Shown: positions 1 to 6,418 of the stretch, in pieces
Numbering within the stretch: the stretch's first letter is position 1
Layout: each line of letters starts with the position of its first letter
Position numbers and translations under genes: made by a program
The notes under the pieces: generated by a model
Seen by the model: the letters and a program-made list of their open reading frames with translations, nothing else
Told to the model about the DNA's origin: nothing
Databases searched by the model: none
Assembly (NCBI GenBank): GCA_030916665.1
Contig: JAUPWC010000319.1
Location: forward strand, 1-11,665
Source of the DNA: Verrucomicrobiota bacterium
GTDB taxonomy: Bacteria > Verrucomicrobiota > Verrucomicrobiia > Opitutales > Opitutaceae
Direction: 5' to 3'
DNA: 11,665 nt

Positions 1-247
1 AGCAGGCTTTGCGTATGTAAAATCTCCTATGGTCGGCACCTTCTATCGCTCCCCCTCCCCAGAAAACCCTCCTTTTGTTGAAGTTGGCACCAAAGTGGAG
101 GAGAAGAGTGTGGTCTGCATCATCGAGGCCATGAAGATCATGAATGAAATCCAGTCTGAGACCAAGGGAGCCGTCGTCGAGGTCTTGGTGGAAAACGGCC
201 AACCGGTCGAATACGGCCAGCGATTGTTCAAGGTAAAGCTGAACTGA
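1..247 (+). CDS. accB: Biotin carboxyl carrier protein of acetyl-CoA carboxylase, 3' end only
   Basis: This is the C-terminal 81 residues of BCCP; the start lies left of the window and the reading frame enters at base 2. The biotinyl domain is complete: [13 protein letters not shown] opens it, and EAMKIMNEI holds the biotin-accepting lysine, encoded at 134-136, flanked by the two conserved methionines. By family knowledge this lysine is biotinylated by BirA. The biotin arm then carries carboxyl groups from biotin carboxylase to the carboxyltransferase, making malonyl-CoA for fatty acid synthesis. The missing part should be the usual short N-terminal segment and Pro/Ala linker. The stop TGA at 245-247 overlaps an ATG at 247-249 that opens a mini-ORF leading into accC. 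A terminator-like hairpin follows 17 bases after the stop. Identification is secure. Confidence 0.96.
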   Translation, partial: AGFAYVKSPMVGTFYRSPSPENPPFVEVGTKVEEKSVVCIIEAMKIMNEIQSETKGAVVEVLVENGQPVEYGQRLFKVKLN

Positions 248-306
248 TGCCCCTAATTTGCCTTGAGCCGGGCAGGTCTCTGTCCGGCTCACTTTTTTCA
301 TCATGA
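247..306 (+). CDS. Candidate bridging mini-ORF (19 codons) between accB and accC
   Basis: The ATG at 247-249 overlaps the accB stop (TGATG). The frame stays open for 19 codons and would encode [19 protein letters not shown]. Its TGA at 304-306 overlaps the accC ATG at 303-305 (ATGA). The mini-ORF therefore joins two genes in different frames by two classic re-initiation overlaps, and it spans the whole hairpin at 264-291. No Shine-Dalgarno is evident for it beyond a poorly placed AAGG in the end of accB. The peptide resembles nothing I know and may matter only as a translated passage. The coding call is an inference from the junction geometry and from a second example at 4065-4112. It could be chance. 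Confidence 0.35.
   Translation: MPLICLEPGRSLSGSLFSS
264..298 (+). terminator. Intrinsic terminator-like hairpin with T-run between accB and accC
   Basis: An 11-bp stem pairs 264-274 with 281-291, with one G-T wobble at 272/283. The loop is GGTCTC, and six Ts follow at 293-298. This is the textbook form of a Rho-independent terminator. Its T-run ends only 4 bases before the accC start codon, so accC has no room for its own promoter or a normal ribosome binding site downstream of it. It probably causes partial termination or processing inside the accBC operon rather than ending it. Confidence 0.75.
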
Positions 307-1664
307 TCCAAAAGGTCCTCATCGCCAATCGCGGTGAAATCGCGCTTCGCATCATCCGCGCCTGCCGCGAACTAGGAATCAAGACCTTGGCCGTCTATTC
401 GGAAGCCGATGTCCAGTCTTTGCATGTCCAGCTAGCCGACGAAGCCATCTGTATTGGCGGCCCCAAGAGCGCCGACAGCTATCTCCGCGCCGACCGGATC
501 ATCAGCGCCGCCGAGGTCGCCGATGTGGATGCCATCCACCCGGGTTACGGTTTCCTTTCAGAGAACGCCAAATTCGCCGAGCAATGCGAGTCATGTAACA
601 TCAAGTTTATCGGCCCGAAATCGAAGAGCATCCGCATCATGGGCGACAAGGCCATCGCCAAGGACACCGTCCGCAAGGCCGGCGTGACCACCGTCCCCGG
701 TTCCGACGGCCCGATCGACAGCGAGGCCGAGGCCGTCAAGATCGCCCGCAAGATCGGCTATCCCGTTATCATCAAGGCCGTAGCCGGTGGTGGCGGCCGC
801 GGCATGCGCATCGCCCACAACGACGTTTCTTTCGCCAAGGAATTCCACGTCGCCCGCGGTGAAGCCGAGAAGGCCTTCGGAAACGGGGCCGTTTACATCG
901 AAAAATACATCGAGAAGCCCCGCCATATTGAGTTCCAGATCCTCGCCGACAGCCATGGCAAGGTTCTGCATCTCGGCGAGCGCGATTGCTCCGTCCAGCG
1001 CCGTCACCAGAAGCTGATCGAGGAGTCCCCTTCCCCCTTCCTGACCGCCGACCTGCGCAAGAAAATGGGTAAGGCCGCCATCAAGGCCGCCGAGGCCGCG
1101 GAATACCAGAACGCCGGCACCATCGAGTTCCTCGTGGATGCCAAGGGCAATTACTACTTCATCGAGATGAACACGCGCATCCAGGTCGAGCACCCCGTGA
1201 CCGAAGAAGTCACCGGCATCGACCTGATCAAGCAGCAGATCCGCGTGGCCAACGGAGAGAAGCTCGATTTCGACCAAGGCGACATCAAGTTCGAGAAGCA
1301 TGCGATCGAGTGCCGCATCAACGCTGAAGACCCCGCCCGCAACTTCGCCCCTTCCCCCGGCACCATTTCGCTGTATTACGCCCCCGGCGGTCACGGCGTG
1401 CGCGTGGATTCGCATGCCTATAGCGGTTACACCATCCCGCCATACTACGATTCCATGATCGGCAAGCTGATCTGTTACGGCGACACCCGTAAAATCGCCC
1501 TGCAGCGCACCTACCGTGCTCTCAGCGAATACCTCGTGCGCGGCATCAAAACCACTATCCCGCTGCACAAGGCGATCATGAGCGACCCCGTCTTCATCGA
1601 TGGCAAGGCCACCACGGCCTACATGGAAGACTTCCTGTCGCGCACCCCGACCGACCTCTTCTGA
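303..1664 (+). CDS. accC: Biotin carboxylase subunit of acetyl-CoA carboxylase
   Basis: The enzyme carboxylates the biotin on AccB using ATP and bicarbonate, the first half-reaction of acetyl-CoA carboxylase in the cytoplasm. The protein is 453 residues, close to the usual length of about 450. The N-terminal biotin carboxylase domain opens with [17 protein letters not shown]. The ATP-grasp domain carries the Gly-rich loop GGGGRGM (162-168), EKY near 200, and [11 protein letters not shown] (227-237). The metal and catalytic segment [13 protein letters not shown] lies at 287-298, with E288, N290, R292 and E296. ECRINAEDP starts the C-terminal domain near 336, and [16 protein letters not shown] follows at 375-390. 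The start is fixed by alignment with known AccC N-termini, although no Shine-Dalgarno precedes it: a hairpin and T-run occupy the space. Start-stop overlap with the upstream mini-ORF may supply ribosomes. It ends 3 bases from the convergent prmA stop. Confidence 0.97.
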   Translation: MIQKVLIANRGEIALRIIRACRELGIKTLAVYSEADVQSLHVQLADEAICIGGPKSADSYLRADRIISAAEVADVDAIHPGYGFLSENAKFAEQCESCNIKFIGPKSKSIRIMGDKAIAKDTVRKAGVTTVPGSDGPIDSEAEAVKIARKIGYPVIIKAVAGGGGRGMRIAHNDVSFAKEFHVARGEAEKAFGNGAVYIEKYIEKPRHIEFQILADSHGKVLHLGERDCSVQRRHQKLIEESPSPFLTADLRKKMGKAAIKAAEAAEYQNAGTIEFLVDAKGNYYFIEMNTRIQVEHPVTEEVTGIDLIKQQIRVANGEKLDFDQGDIKFEKHAIECRINAEDPARNFAPSPGTISLYYAPGGHGVRVDSHAYSGYTIPPYYDSMIGKLICYGDTRKIALQRTYRALSEYLVRGIKTTIPLHKAIMSDPVFIDGKATTAYMEDFLSRTPTDLF

Positions 1665-1677
1665 AGTTCAGGTCCGG
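1651..1677. other. Small interrupted inverted repeat over the convergent accC and prmA stop codons
   Basis: CCGACCT at 1651-1657 can pair with AGGT-C-CGG at 1670-1677, with one bulged base. The 11-base palindrome CTGAAGTTCAG at 1661-1671 contains both stop codons, one per strand. There is no T-run on either side. It might act as a weak bidirectional transcript end, but the stem is short and the function is a guess. Confidence 0.2.
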
Positions 1678-2543
1678 CTTAGCACCAGATCACTCCATTC
1701 GCCCATCACGCGCGCATCCACGCGCCAACCGGGCGCTTGCGCAGCAAATGCTTCGCGCACTTGGGCGAGTTCGGTGGCCAGAATGCCGCTGAGCACCAGC
1801 GCGCCACCGGGGGCGACTGATTCCAGCAACTCACGGGCAAACCGCATGAGCACGTCAGCTTGGATGTTCGCTAGCACCAATTCAGCCTGCCGGTCGGCCA
1901 GTCCAGCCACCAAATCGCCCACGTAAAAGTCAACGCGCCCGTTCAGTCCGTTGAGGGAGGCATTTTCCCGGCTCACATCCACAGCCAGAGGGTCGTTGTC
2001 GAAGGCCGCCACTTGGGCGTAGCCAAGCTTCGCGGCCGACAACGCCAGGATTCCTGAGCCGCAACCGGCATCGATCACCCGTCCGCCGACGCCCTTCTCG
2101 TCCGCCAGCTTCACCAACCGCTCCACGACCAGCCGTGTCGTCTCGTGGTTGCCGGTGCCGAAGGCCATGCCGGGGTCCAGCCAGAGCACTTCCTCGCCCT
2201 CAGGCAGCCGGAAGGCCTCGCGCTCCCACACCGGCACCCAATGCAGCCGGCCGAACTTCCAGGCCTTGAAGTGCTCCTTGTAGCTCTCCTTCCAATCCTT
2301 GTCGGCCAGTTCGCTGATACCCGGCTCGATCGCCAACCACTCGGGGTCCATGAGCGGGGCAAAGCCCTTCCATGACGCCTGCGCAGCCTCCCGTGAGTCG
2401 AAATACCCCGTCAGCCAAGCCCGGCCCGAGGGCTTGTCTTCGAGCACCATCAGGTGCTGTTCCTCCCGTTCGGCCAGCAGATCCTCGATCACCGGGACGG
2501 CGCCGAGTGCCACTTCGACTTTGAACTCAAAAACGGTGGCCAT
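1668..2543 (-). CDS. prmA: Ribosomal protein L11 methyltransferase
   Basis: PrmA trimethylates ribosomal protein L11 using S-adenosylmethionine. The 291-residue product matches the family length (about 290-300). The N-terminal part (to about residue 100) is the L11-recognition domain. Next comes LDPGMAFGTGNHETT (122-136), the PrmA signature, here with GNH where GTH is commoner. The Rossmann methyltransferase fold shows motif I DAGCGSGILAL (158-168), the acidic loop FDNDPLAVD (181-189) and LVLANIQADVL (222-232). I chose the start at 2543 because GGAGG (2553-2557) lies 9 bases upstream. An alternative ATG at 2549 overlaps the purN stop as ATGA but sits only 3 bases from the Shine-Dalgarno, and longer in-frame extensions run inside purN. 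It is coupled to purN and convergent with accC. Confidence 0.95.
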   Translation of the reverse strand: MATVFEFKVEVALGAVPVIEDLLAEREEQHLMVLEDKPSGRAWLTGYFDSREAAQASWKGFAPLMDPEWLAIEPGISELADKDWKESYKEHFKAWKFGRLHWVPVWEREAFRLPEGEEVLWLDPGMAFGTGNHETTRLVVERLVKLADEKGVGGRVIDAGCGSGILALSAAKLGYAQVAAFDNDPLAVDVSRENASLNGLNGRVDFYVGDLVAGLADRQAELVLANIQADVLMRFARELLESVAPGGALVLSGILATELAQVREAFAAQAPGWRVDARVMGEWSDLVLSRT

Positions 2544-2545
2544 GA

Positions 2546-3124
2546 TCATTTCCCTCCGTGGCTCAGCCGGGCGATCACCGCCGGCAGTAACTTGTGTTCG
2601 GCCGCATGCACTTTGGCCGTCAACGACTCGATGGTTTCGCCCGGCTCGATTGGCACGCGCGCCTGCTCGATGATTCGCCCGGCATCCACTTCGAGCGTCA
2701 CCTCGTGGACCGTGCAACCGGCTTCCTTCACACCCGCTCGGAACGCCTGCCCGATACCATCCAACCCCGGAAACGCCGGCAGCAGGCTCGGGTGCAAATT
2801 GATGATCTTGCCCGCAAACGCGCCCAGAAAACCCGCCTTGAGCACGCGCATGAAGCCCGCGAGCACGATCAGATCCGGCTGCGCCTCGCGCACCGCAGCG
2901 ATGAATCGTCCCTCGCCCTCGCCTTCCAACTTCGTCTTAAAGGGCGCCGGATCCACGAATTTCGCCGGCACACCGAAGCACGCCCCAAGCGCCAGAATGC
3001 CCGCCTCCGGCTTGTCCGACAGGATCTGCACGACCCGCGCTGCACCCAGCCGGCCGGCCTGCTGCGCCAGCAGGATCGCCTCGGCATTGCTGCCTCTTCC
3101 AGAACCCAAAATCACGACTCGCAT
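2546..3124 (-). CDS. purN: Phosphoribosylglycinamide formyltransferase (GAR transformylase)
   Basis: The enzyme transfers a formyl group from 10-formyltetrahydrofolate to glycinamide ribonucleotide, the third step of de novo purine synthesis. The 192-residue product starts MRVVILGSGRGSNAEAI, the phosphate-binding N-terminus of PurN. LAGFMRVL lies at 88-95. The catalytic segment IINLHPSLLPAFPG (107-120) has N109 and H111, matching E. coli N106 and H108. VDAGRI supplies D147, matching D144, and H140 matches H137. The position equivalent to E. coli H119 is Asp (GLDGIGQAF). The start was chosen by homology: in-frame ATG and GTG codons at 3163 and 3202 would add residues with no family counterpart. 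AGGCGG directly abuts the ATG, so the ribosome binding site is poor. The stop overlaps an ATG just before prmA, which indicates coupled translation. Confidence 0.94.
   Translation of the reverse strand: MRVVILGSGRGSNAEAILLAQQAGRLGAARVVQILSDKPEAGILALGACFGVPAKFVDPAPFKTKLEGEGEGRFIAAVREAQPDLIVLAGFMRVLKAGFLGAFAGKIINLHPSLLPAFPGLDGIGQAFRAGVKEAGCTVHEVTLEVDAGRIIEQARVPIEPGETIESLTAKVHAAEHKLLPAVIARLSHGGK
2553..2557 (-). promoter_or_regulatory. Ribosome binding site of prmA
   Basis: On the minus strand this reads GGAGG, inside the last codons of purN, 9 bases before the ATG at 2543 and only 3 bases before the alternative ATG at 2549. The spacing favours the 2543 start. It is one of only two strong, well-placed Shine-Dalgarno sequences in the window. 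Confidence 0.6.
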
Positions 3125-3250
3125 CCGCCTATTTAGGGCGGGCCGCGCGGCGGTGGCACGCATTATTTCGTCACAAAGATAAATCCTCTGGCGCGAGATC
3201 ACCGCGGCCGGCAGGCTCTGCTCCGTTCAACGGGCCGCAACCACCAACCT

Positions 3251-3255
3251 AGGAG
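3251..3255 (+). promoter_or_regulatory. Ribosome binding site of the EEP-family gene
   Basis: AGGAG sits 6 bases before the ATG at 3262, an optimal spacing. The 137-base divergent region between purN and this gene (3125-3261) otherwise shows no promoter I can defend on either strand. Confidence 0.7.
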
Positions 3256-3261
3256 TTCATC

Positions 3262-4065
3262 ATGAGCTTCACCTTCGCCTGCTGGAACGTGAAACGCTTC
3301 AACTACACGCCCCAGCGTGCCCGTGCGGTCAGCGCTCTCATCGCCGGCCATGACCCCGACGTGATCGGGATTCTCGAGTTCCTCGCCAAAGACGCCGCCC
3401 GCCGCCTCGTGCGCAGCGACAAGTTCAGTGACTACGACTTCGCCTTCACCGACTCCGACCAAGGTATCGAAATCTTGGTCGGTTGGCGGCGCTCAAAATT
3501 CGCCCAAGTGCTCTTCACCCAGCGTCGCGAGATGCAGGTCGGCAACAACCGCCTCCGGCCCGGCGGCCTGCTCAGCGTCCGCGAAAAGTCGGCCGACGTG
3601 TTCCACAACCTGTTGTTTCTTCACACCGACAGTGGCACCGACGCGGTCGCCTACAAGAACCGCCAGACCATGTTCGGCAAGATCTGGAGCCTCCAAAGGG
3701 CGCTCGCCAAGCTGCCCGAAGCCCAGGGCCAGGCCAGGCTGATCGCCCTCGGTGATCTCAACACCATGGGCCGCAAGGGCAGTCCGAACGCCAAGACGGA
3801 AATCACCGGCCTCACCGCCGCCGCCACCCAAAACGGCATGGCCCTGCTGCCCAAGTCCCACGAAAAAACCTGGCGCAACATCGGCGGCACTATGAGCAAC
3901 CTCGACCACGTCGTCGCGAGCCAGGAACTGCAGTTCGCCGCCGCCAGCGGCCTGCCCGGGGCGCTGATCACGGTGGACGGATGGGTCAACCGCACCGGCG
4001 AGGCACGGCAGAACTTCGTCAAAAACATTTCCGTCCACTCGCTTCTGTTCGGCACGGTGCTCTGA
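3262..4065 (+). CDS. Endonuclease/exonuclease/phosphatase (EEP) family protein
   Basis: This 267-residue protein has the motif series of the EEP superfamily (DNase I, AP endonuclease and phosphatase fold). WN appears at 8-9 and a metal-binding Glu at E39 (GILEF). The catalytic-type His is H121 (FLHTDSG), D165 and N167 lie in LGDLN, and LDHV lies at 214-217. The last motif, normally SDH, reads SVH at 257-259, so the His is kept but its Asp partner is Val. There is no signal peptide, so it is probably cytoplasmic. The substrate cannot be told; nucleic acid or phosphoester cleavage is the family expectation, and the altered last motif could lower activity. The start is supported by AGGAG 6 bases upstream. 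It lies divergent from purN and 43 bases before the DUF2937 gene. Its stop overlaps an ATG opening a mini-ORF that ends in the next start codon. Confidence 0.82.
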   Translation: MSFTFACWNVKRFNYTPQRARAVSALIAGHDPDVIGILEFLAKDAARRLVRSDKFSDYDFAFTDSDQGIEILVGWRRSKFAQVLFTQRREMQVGNNRLRPGGLLSVREKSADVFHNLLFLHTDSGTDAVAYKNRQTMFGKIWSLQRALAKLPEAQGQARLIALGDLNTMGRKGSPNAKTEITGLTAAATQNGMALLPKSHEKTWRNIGGTMSNLDHVVASQELQFAAASGLPGALITVDGWVNRTGEARQNFVKNISVHSLLFGTVL

Positions 4066-4112
4066 TGCCCCGGCTTGCGTGCGCGGTGAATCCGCGCACG
4101 ATCGCGGCATGA
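4065..4112 (+). CDS. Candidate bridging mini-ORF (15 codons) between the EEP and DUF2937 genes
   Basis: The ATG at 4065-4067 overlaps the EEP-gene stop (TGATG). The frame would encode [15 protein letters not shown], and its TGA at 4110-4112 overlaps the next gene's ATG at 4109-4111 (ATGA). A 9-bp perfect hairpin (4078-4100) lies inside it. The geometry is the same as in the accB-accC gap. The first ten bases of the junction, CTGATGCCCC, are also identical there, which forces MP at the start of both peptides. Coding is inferred from position only. The peptide itself resembles nothing known to me. Confidence 0.35.
   Translation: MPRLACAVNPRTIAA
4078..4100 (+). promoter_or_regulatory. GC-rich hairpin just upstream of the DUF2937 gene start
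   Basis: CGTGCGCGG (4078-4086) pairs perfectly with CCGCGCACG (4092-4100) around the loop TGAAT. The stem ends 8 bases before the ATG at 4109. No T-run follows, so it is not a standard intrinsic terminator. It would block the space where a Shine-Dalgarno should be unless ribosomes translating the overlapping mini-ORF melt it. Confidence 0.5.
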
Positions 4113-4660
4113 AGTCCGGCCGGGGATTCCTCAGCATCTTTGACAGCCTTACCGACCGCATCCTTTGCGTCGTCGGGGCGGCCCTGTTCTCGCAGGGCCC
4201 GGAGTTCATGCAGCAATACCTGCAGCGTCTCGGCGGACATCTTGACGAAGCGCGTCGGCAGCTCGCCACTTTTCAGAAAACCGCCGACCAAGCCGGCCTC
4301 ACGCTCGATCAGTTCATCAGCCAGACAGCCGCCAATGCCGATTCCGCGGTGGCCAATCTTGGCGGAGTCATGACCGACTCCGACGAACGCGTCACCGCAC
4401 TCCAGACCGCCCACGACGCCCTGCTGCAGGCCGCGCTGTGGGAGCGTCCGTTCGTTTTTCTGCGCCATCTCGACACCGGCATCGCCCGGGCCACGGCGGG
4501 TGTTTATCAGCCCGCCGTTCCTACGACCGCGGAGGGTCTGATTTATGCCTTTGCCGGCATGCTGTTCATCCTCGCGCTCTATCATCTGGGCCTGAAGCGC
4601 CTGTTCGGGCTCGTTTTCGCCCGCTCACGCGCTCCGGCCACAGCGAGGGCCGGCGCTTAG
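4109..4660 (+). CDS. DUF2937-type small membrane protein
   Basis: The 183-residue protein is of unknown function. [22 protein letters not shown] (residues 31-52) is the kind of segment I associate with DUF2937 proteins, which are about 170 residues long. A hydrophobic stretch at about 14-29 and a clear membrane helix at about 143-164 bracket a 110-residue soluble part. That part is helical and rich in Ala, Gln and Asp/Glu, probably a coiled coil. The tail is short and basic (LKRLF, then RSRAP). I chose ATG 4109 because a GTG at 4079 would add ten unconserved residues and lies inside the hairpin. No Shine-Dalgarno is visible; the start overlaps the stop of a mini-ORF from the EEP gene, so the two genes probably form one unit. 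Its stop overlaps the convergent dnaJ stop by 4 bases. The family call rests on recall. Confidence 0.72.
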   Translation: MKSGRGFLSIFDSLTDRILCVVGAALFSQGPEFMQQYLQRLGGHLDEARRQLATFQKTADQAGLTLDQFISQTAANADSAVANLGGVMTDSDERVTALQTAHDALLQAALWERPFVFLRHLDTGIARATAGVYQPAVPTTAEGLIYAFAGMLFILALYHLGLKRLFGLVFARSRAPATARAGA

Positions 4661-5820
4661 AAAAACTTCTTCGCCTTCTCGAAGAAGCTCCTCGAGACCG
4701 GCTCGTCGGCGTCCCCGCAGGCCTGCGCGAATTCCTCCAGCTTGCGCTTTTGCTCGGAGTTCAACGAGGTCGGCACCTCGACGTGGACGCGGATGAGCTG
4801 GTCGCCCTGCACGCCACCGCGCAGTTGCGGCATGCCGCGCCCCTTGAGGCGGAAGGTCGTGCCCGACTGCGTGCCGGCGGGGATCTTGAGCGTCGCCTTG
4901 CCCTCCATGGTCGGCACCTGGACCGTGCCGCCGAGGGTCGCGAGTGTGAATTTGATGGGCATCTCGCAGAAAAGGTCGTCGCCCTGGCGCTCGAACACCT
5001 CGTGCTCCTTCACGACGATCACGATGTAGAGATCGCCGGCCGATCCGCCCATCGCGCCCGCTTCGCCGTTGCCGGTCGAGCGCAGCTTGGAACCCGTGTC
5101 CACCCCGGGCGGAATGCGGACGTTGATCTTGGCCGTTTCCTGTACGCGTCCCTCGCCGGAGCACTTCGCGCAGACTTTTTCGAAGCGCGAACCGGAGCCA
5201 TGGCACGTCGGGCACACTTGGCGAACATGGAAGAAACCACGCGACGTCGTCACTTGGCCCGCACCGCGACAGGTCGGGCAGGTCGTCTTTTTCGACCCGG
5301 GCTCGGCGCCCGAGCCACTGCAGTGCTTGCAGCCGCCGGCACGACGGAAGGAAATTTCCTTCTCCACGCCCTTGGCGGCTTCTTCGAGCGTGATCTCGAG
5401 ATCGTAGCGCAAGTCGGACCCGCGGCCCGAGCCGCCGCCGTTACCCTCTCCGCCGCCGAAAAACTCATCGAAAATGCCGCCGGCCCCGCCGCCGCGCTGG
5501 CCGAAGACCTCGCGGAAAATGTCGAACGGATCGTGAAAGCCGCCGCCACCGTAGCCACCACCGCCGCGCGGACCGGCACCGGGTTGCTCGAACGCCGCGT
5601 GACCGTAGCGGTCGTAGGCCGAGCGTTTGTCCGCATCTTTGAGCACCTCGTAGGCCTCGGAGACTTTCTTGAACATCTCCTCCGCCTCCTTGTTGCCGGG
5701 GTTTTTGTCCGGGTGATACTGCACGGCCTTCTTGCGGTAGGCCTTCTTCAGCTCCTCTTCGCTGGCGTTCTTCGCCACGCCGAGCAGCTCGTAGTAATCC
5801 TGCTTTTGTCCGGCGGCCAT
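4657..5820 (-). CDS. dnaJ: Chaperone DnaJ (Hsp40, type I)
   Basis: This co-chaperone delivers unfolded proteins to DnaK and stimulates its ATPase. The 387-residue protein has every type I domain in order. The J domain spans about 8-73 with HPD at 36-38. The Gly/Phe-rich region (82-133) is unusually Gly-heavy. The zinc-binding domain has four CxxCxGxG repeats, with cysteine pairs 164/167, 181/184, 203/206 and 217/220. The C-terminal substrate-binding domains run from about 230 to 355. The ATG at 5820 is 2 bases after the grpE stop, so translation is probably coupled. A GGAGG at 5834-5838, within grpE, is 13 bases away and too far to be ideal. A longer in-frame reading to 5973 only covers grpE in another frame. 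Its stop overlaps the convergent DUF2937 stop, and no terminator is visible. Confidence 0.97.
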   Translation of the reverse strand: MAAGQKQDYYELLGVAKNASEEELKKAYRKKAVQYHPDKNPGNKEAEEMFKKVSEAYEVLKDADKRSAYDRYGHAAFEQPGAGPRGGGGYGGGGFHDPFDIFREVFGQRGGGAGGIFDEFFGGGEGNGGGSGRGSDLRYDLEITLEEAAKGVEKEISFRRAGGCKHCSGSGAEPGSKKTTCPTCRGAGQVTTSRGFFHVRQVCPTCHGSGSRFEKVCAKCSGEGRVQETAKINVRIPPGVDTGSKLRSTGNGEAGAMGGSAGDLYIVIVVKEHEVFERQGDDLFCEMPIKFTLATLGGTVQVPTMEGKATLKIPAGTQSGTTFRLKGRGMPQLRGGVQGDQLIRVHVEVPTSLNSEQKRKLEEFAQACGDADEPVSRSFFEKAKKFF

Positions 5821-5822
5821 GG

Positions 5823-6398
5823 TCAGTTCTTCGCCTCCGCGGGTTTGGCCGGACCGCTGGAAACCACGACCGAAGCCGGGCGCAGCAGGCGTCCGTTCAG
5901 CGAGTAGCCCAGGCGCACGACGAGGCTGACCTTCTCCTCGGGCACCTCCGCGCTGGGCTGGTGCGAGATGCAATCATGCAGGTTGGGATCAAAGGCCTGG
6001 CCCTGCGGGTTGATCTCCTTGAGCCCGTGCTTGGCGAGCGTGCTCTTGAACTGCTCCAGCACGAGCGTGATGCCGTCGGTGATCGCCTTCACGTCGGTCT
6101 GCTGCTTCGCCGCACCGAGGCCCAGGCCTAGATTGTCGAGAATCGGGATGATGTCCTCCATCACCCCCGAAGCGGCGAACTGCCGGAGCTCGTCCTTCTC
6201 GCGCACGGTGCGTTTGCGGAAATTCTCCAGATCCGCCACGGCCCGCGTGTAACGGTCGTAGTTGGCTGCGGCTTCCTTCTTCGCGGCCGCGAGCTGCTCC
6301 TCCAGGCCGGGCGTGGCTGGAGCCGGTGCCGGCTCAGTGGTCGCTCCGGCGGGCGCTGGGTTGGGCTGGGTGGTTTCGGTCTGGCTGTTCTCGCTCAT
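5823..6398 (-). CDS. grpE: Nucleotide exchange factor GrpE
   Basis: GrpE releases ADP from DnaK to reset the chaperone cycle. The 191-residue protein opens with a disordered Pro/Ala/Thr-rich tail (about 1-30). A long coiled-coil helix (about 31-75) follows, containing [20 protein letters not shown]. Next come the four-helix bundle region ([12 protein letters not shown], 83-94) and the C-terminal beta domain with FDPNLHDCI (136-144) and [17 protein letters not shown] (164-180). These match the family signatures. It is 20 bases after manA and 2 bases before dnaJ. GAGG lies about 17 bases upstream of the ATG, too far to count as a good Shine-Dalgarno. I see no CIRCE inverted repeat near it, so any heat control is not apparent here. 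Confidence 0.95.
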   Translation of the reverse strand: MSENSQTETTQPNPAPAGATTEPAPAPATPGLEEQLAAAKKEAAANYDRYTRAVADLENFRKRTVREKDELRQFAASGVMEDIIPILDNLGLGLGAAKQQTDVKAITDGITLVLEQFKSTLAKHGLKEINPQGQAFDPNLHDCISHQPSAEVPEEKVSLVVRLGYSLNGRLLRPASVVVSSGPAKPAEAKN

Positions 6399-6418
6399 GA
6401 AAAGGGGCGGAAATTACC

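Noticed and set aside
591..1568. Long open frame antisense to accC (325 codons)
   Set aside because: It lies entirely inside accC, has low-complexity Gly/Asp/Val-rich translation and no recognisable motif. It is the usual by-product of G/C at third codon positions.
3154..3172. Sigma54-like sequence TGGCACG before the EEP gene
   Set aside because: The required GC element is absent at the right distance (ATTTC where TTGCA is expected), so the -24/-12 pattern fails.
2454..3182. Open frame antisense to purN (242 codons)
   Set aside because: Composition is Ser/Arg/Pro-rich, with no motif and no start signal. purN on the other strand is certain.
4438..5907. Very long open frame antisense to dnaJ (489 codons)
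   Set aside because: The dnaJ frame has every expected domain. The antisense product is Arg/Ala/Leu/His-rich with no motif, so it is a shadow.
6399..6418. CIRCE or other heat-shock operator before grpE
   Set aside because: The 20-base gap and the end of manA show no inverted repeat resembling TTAGCACTC-N9-GAGTGCTAA.
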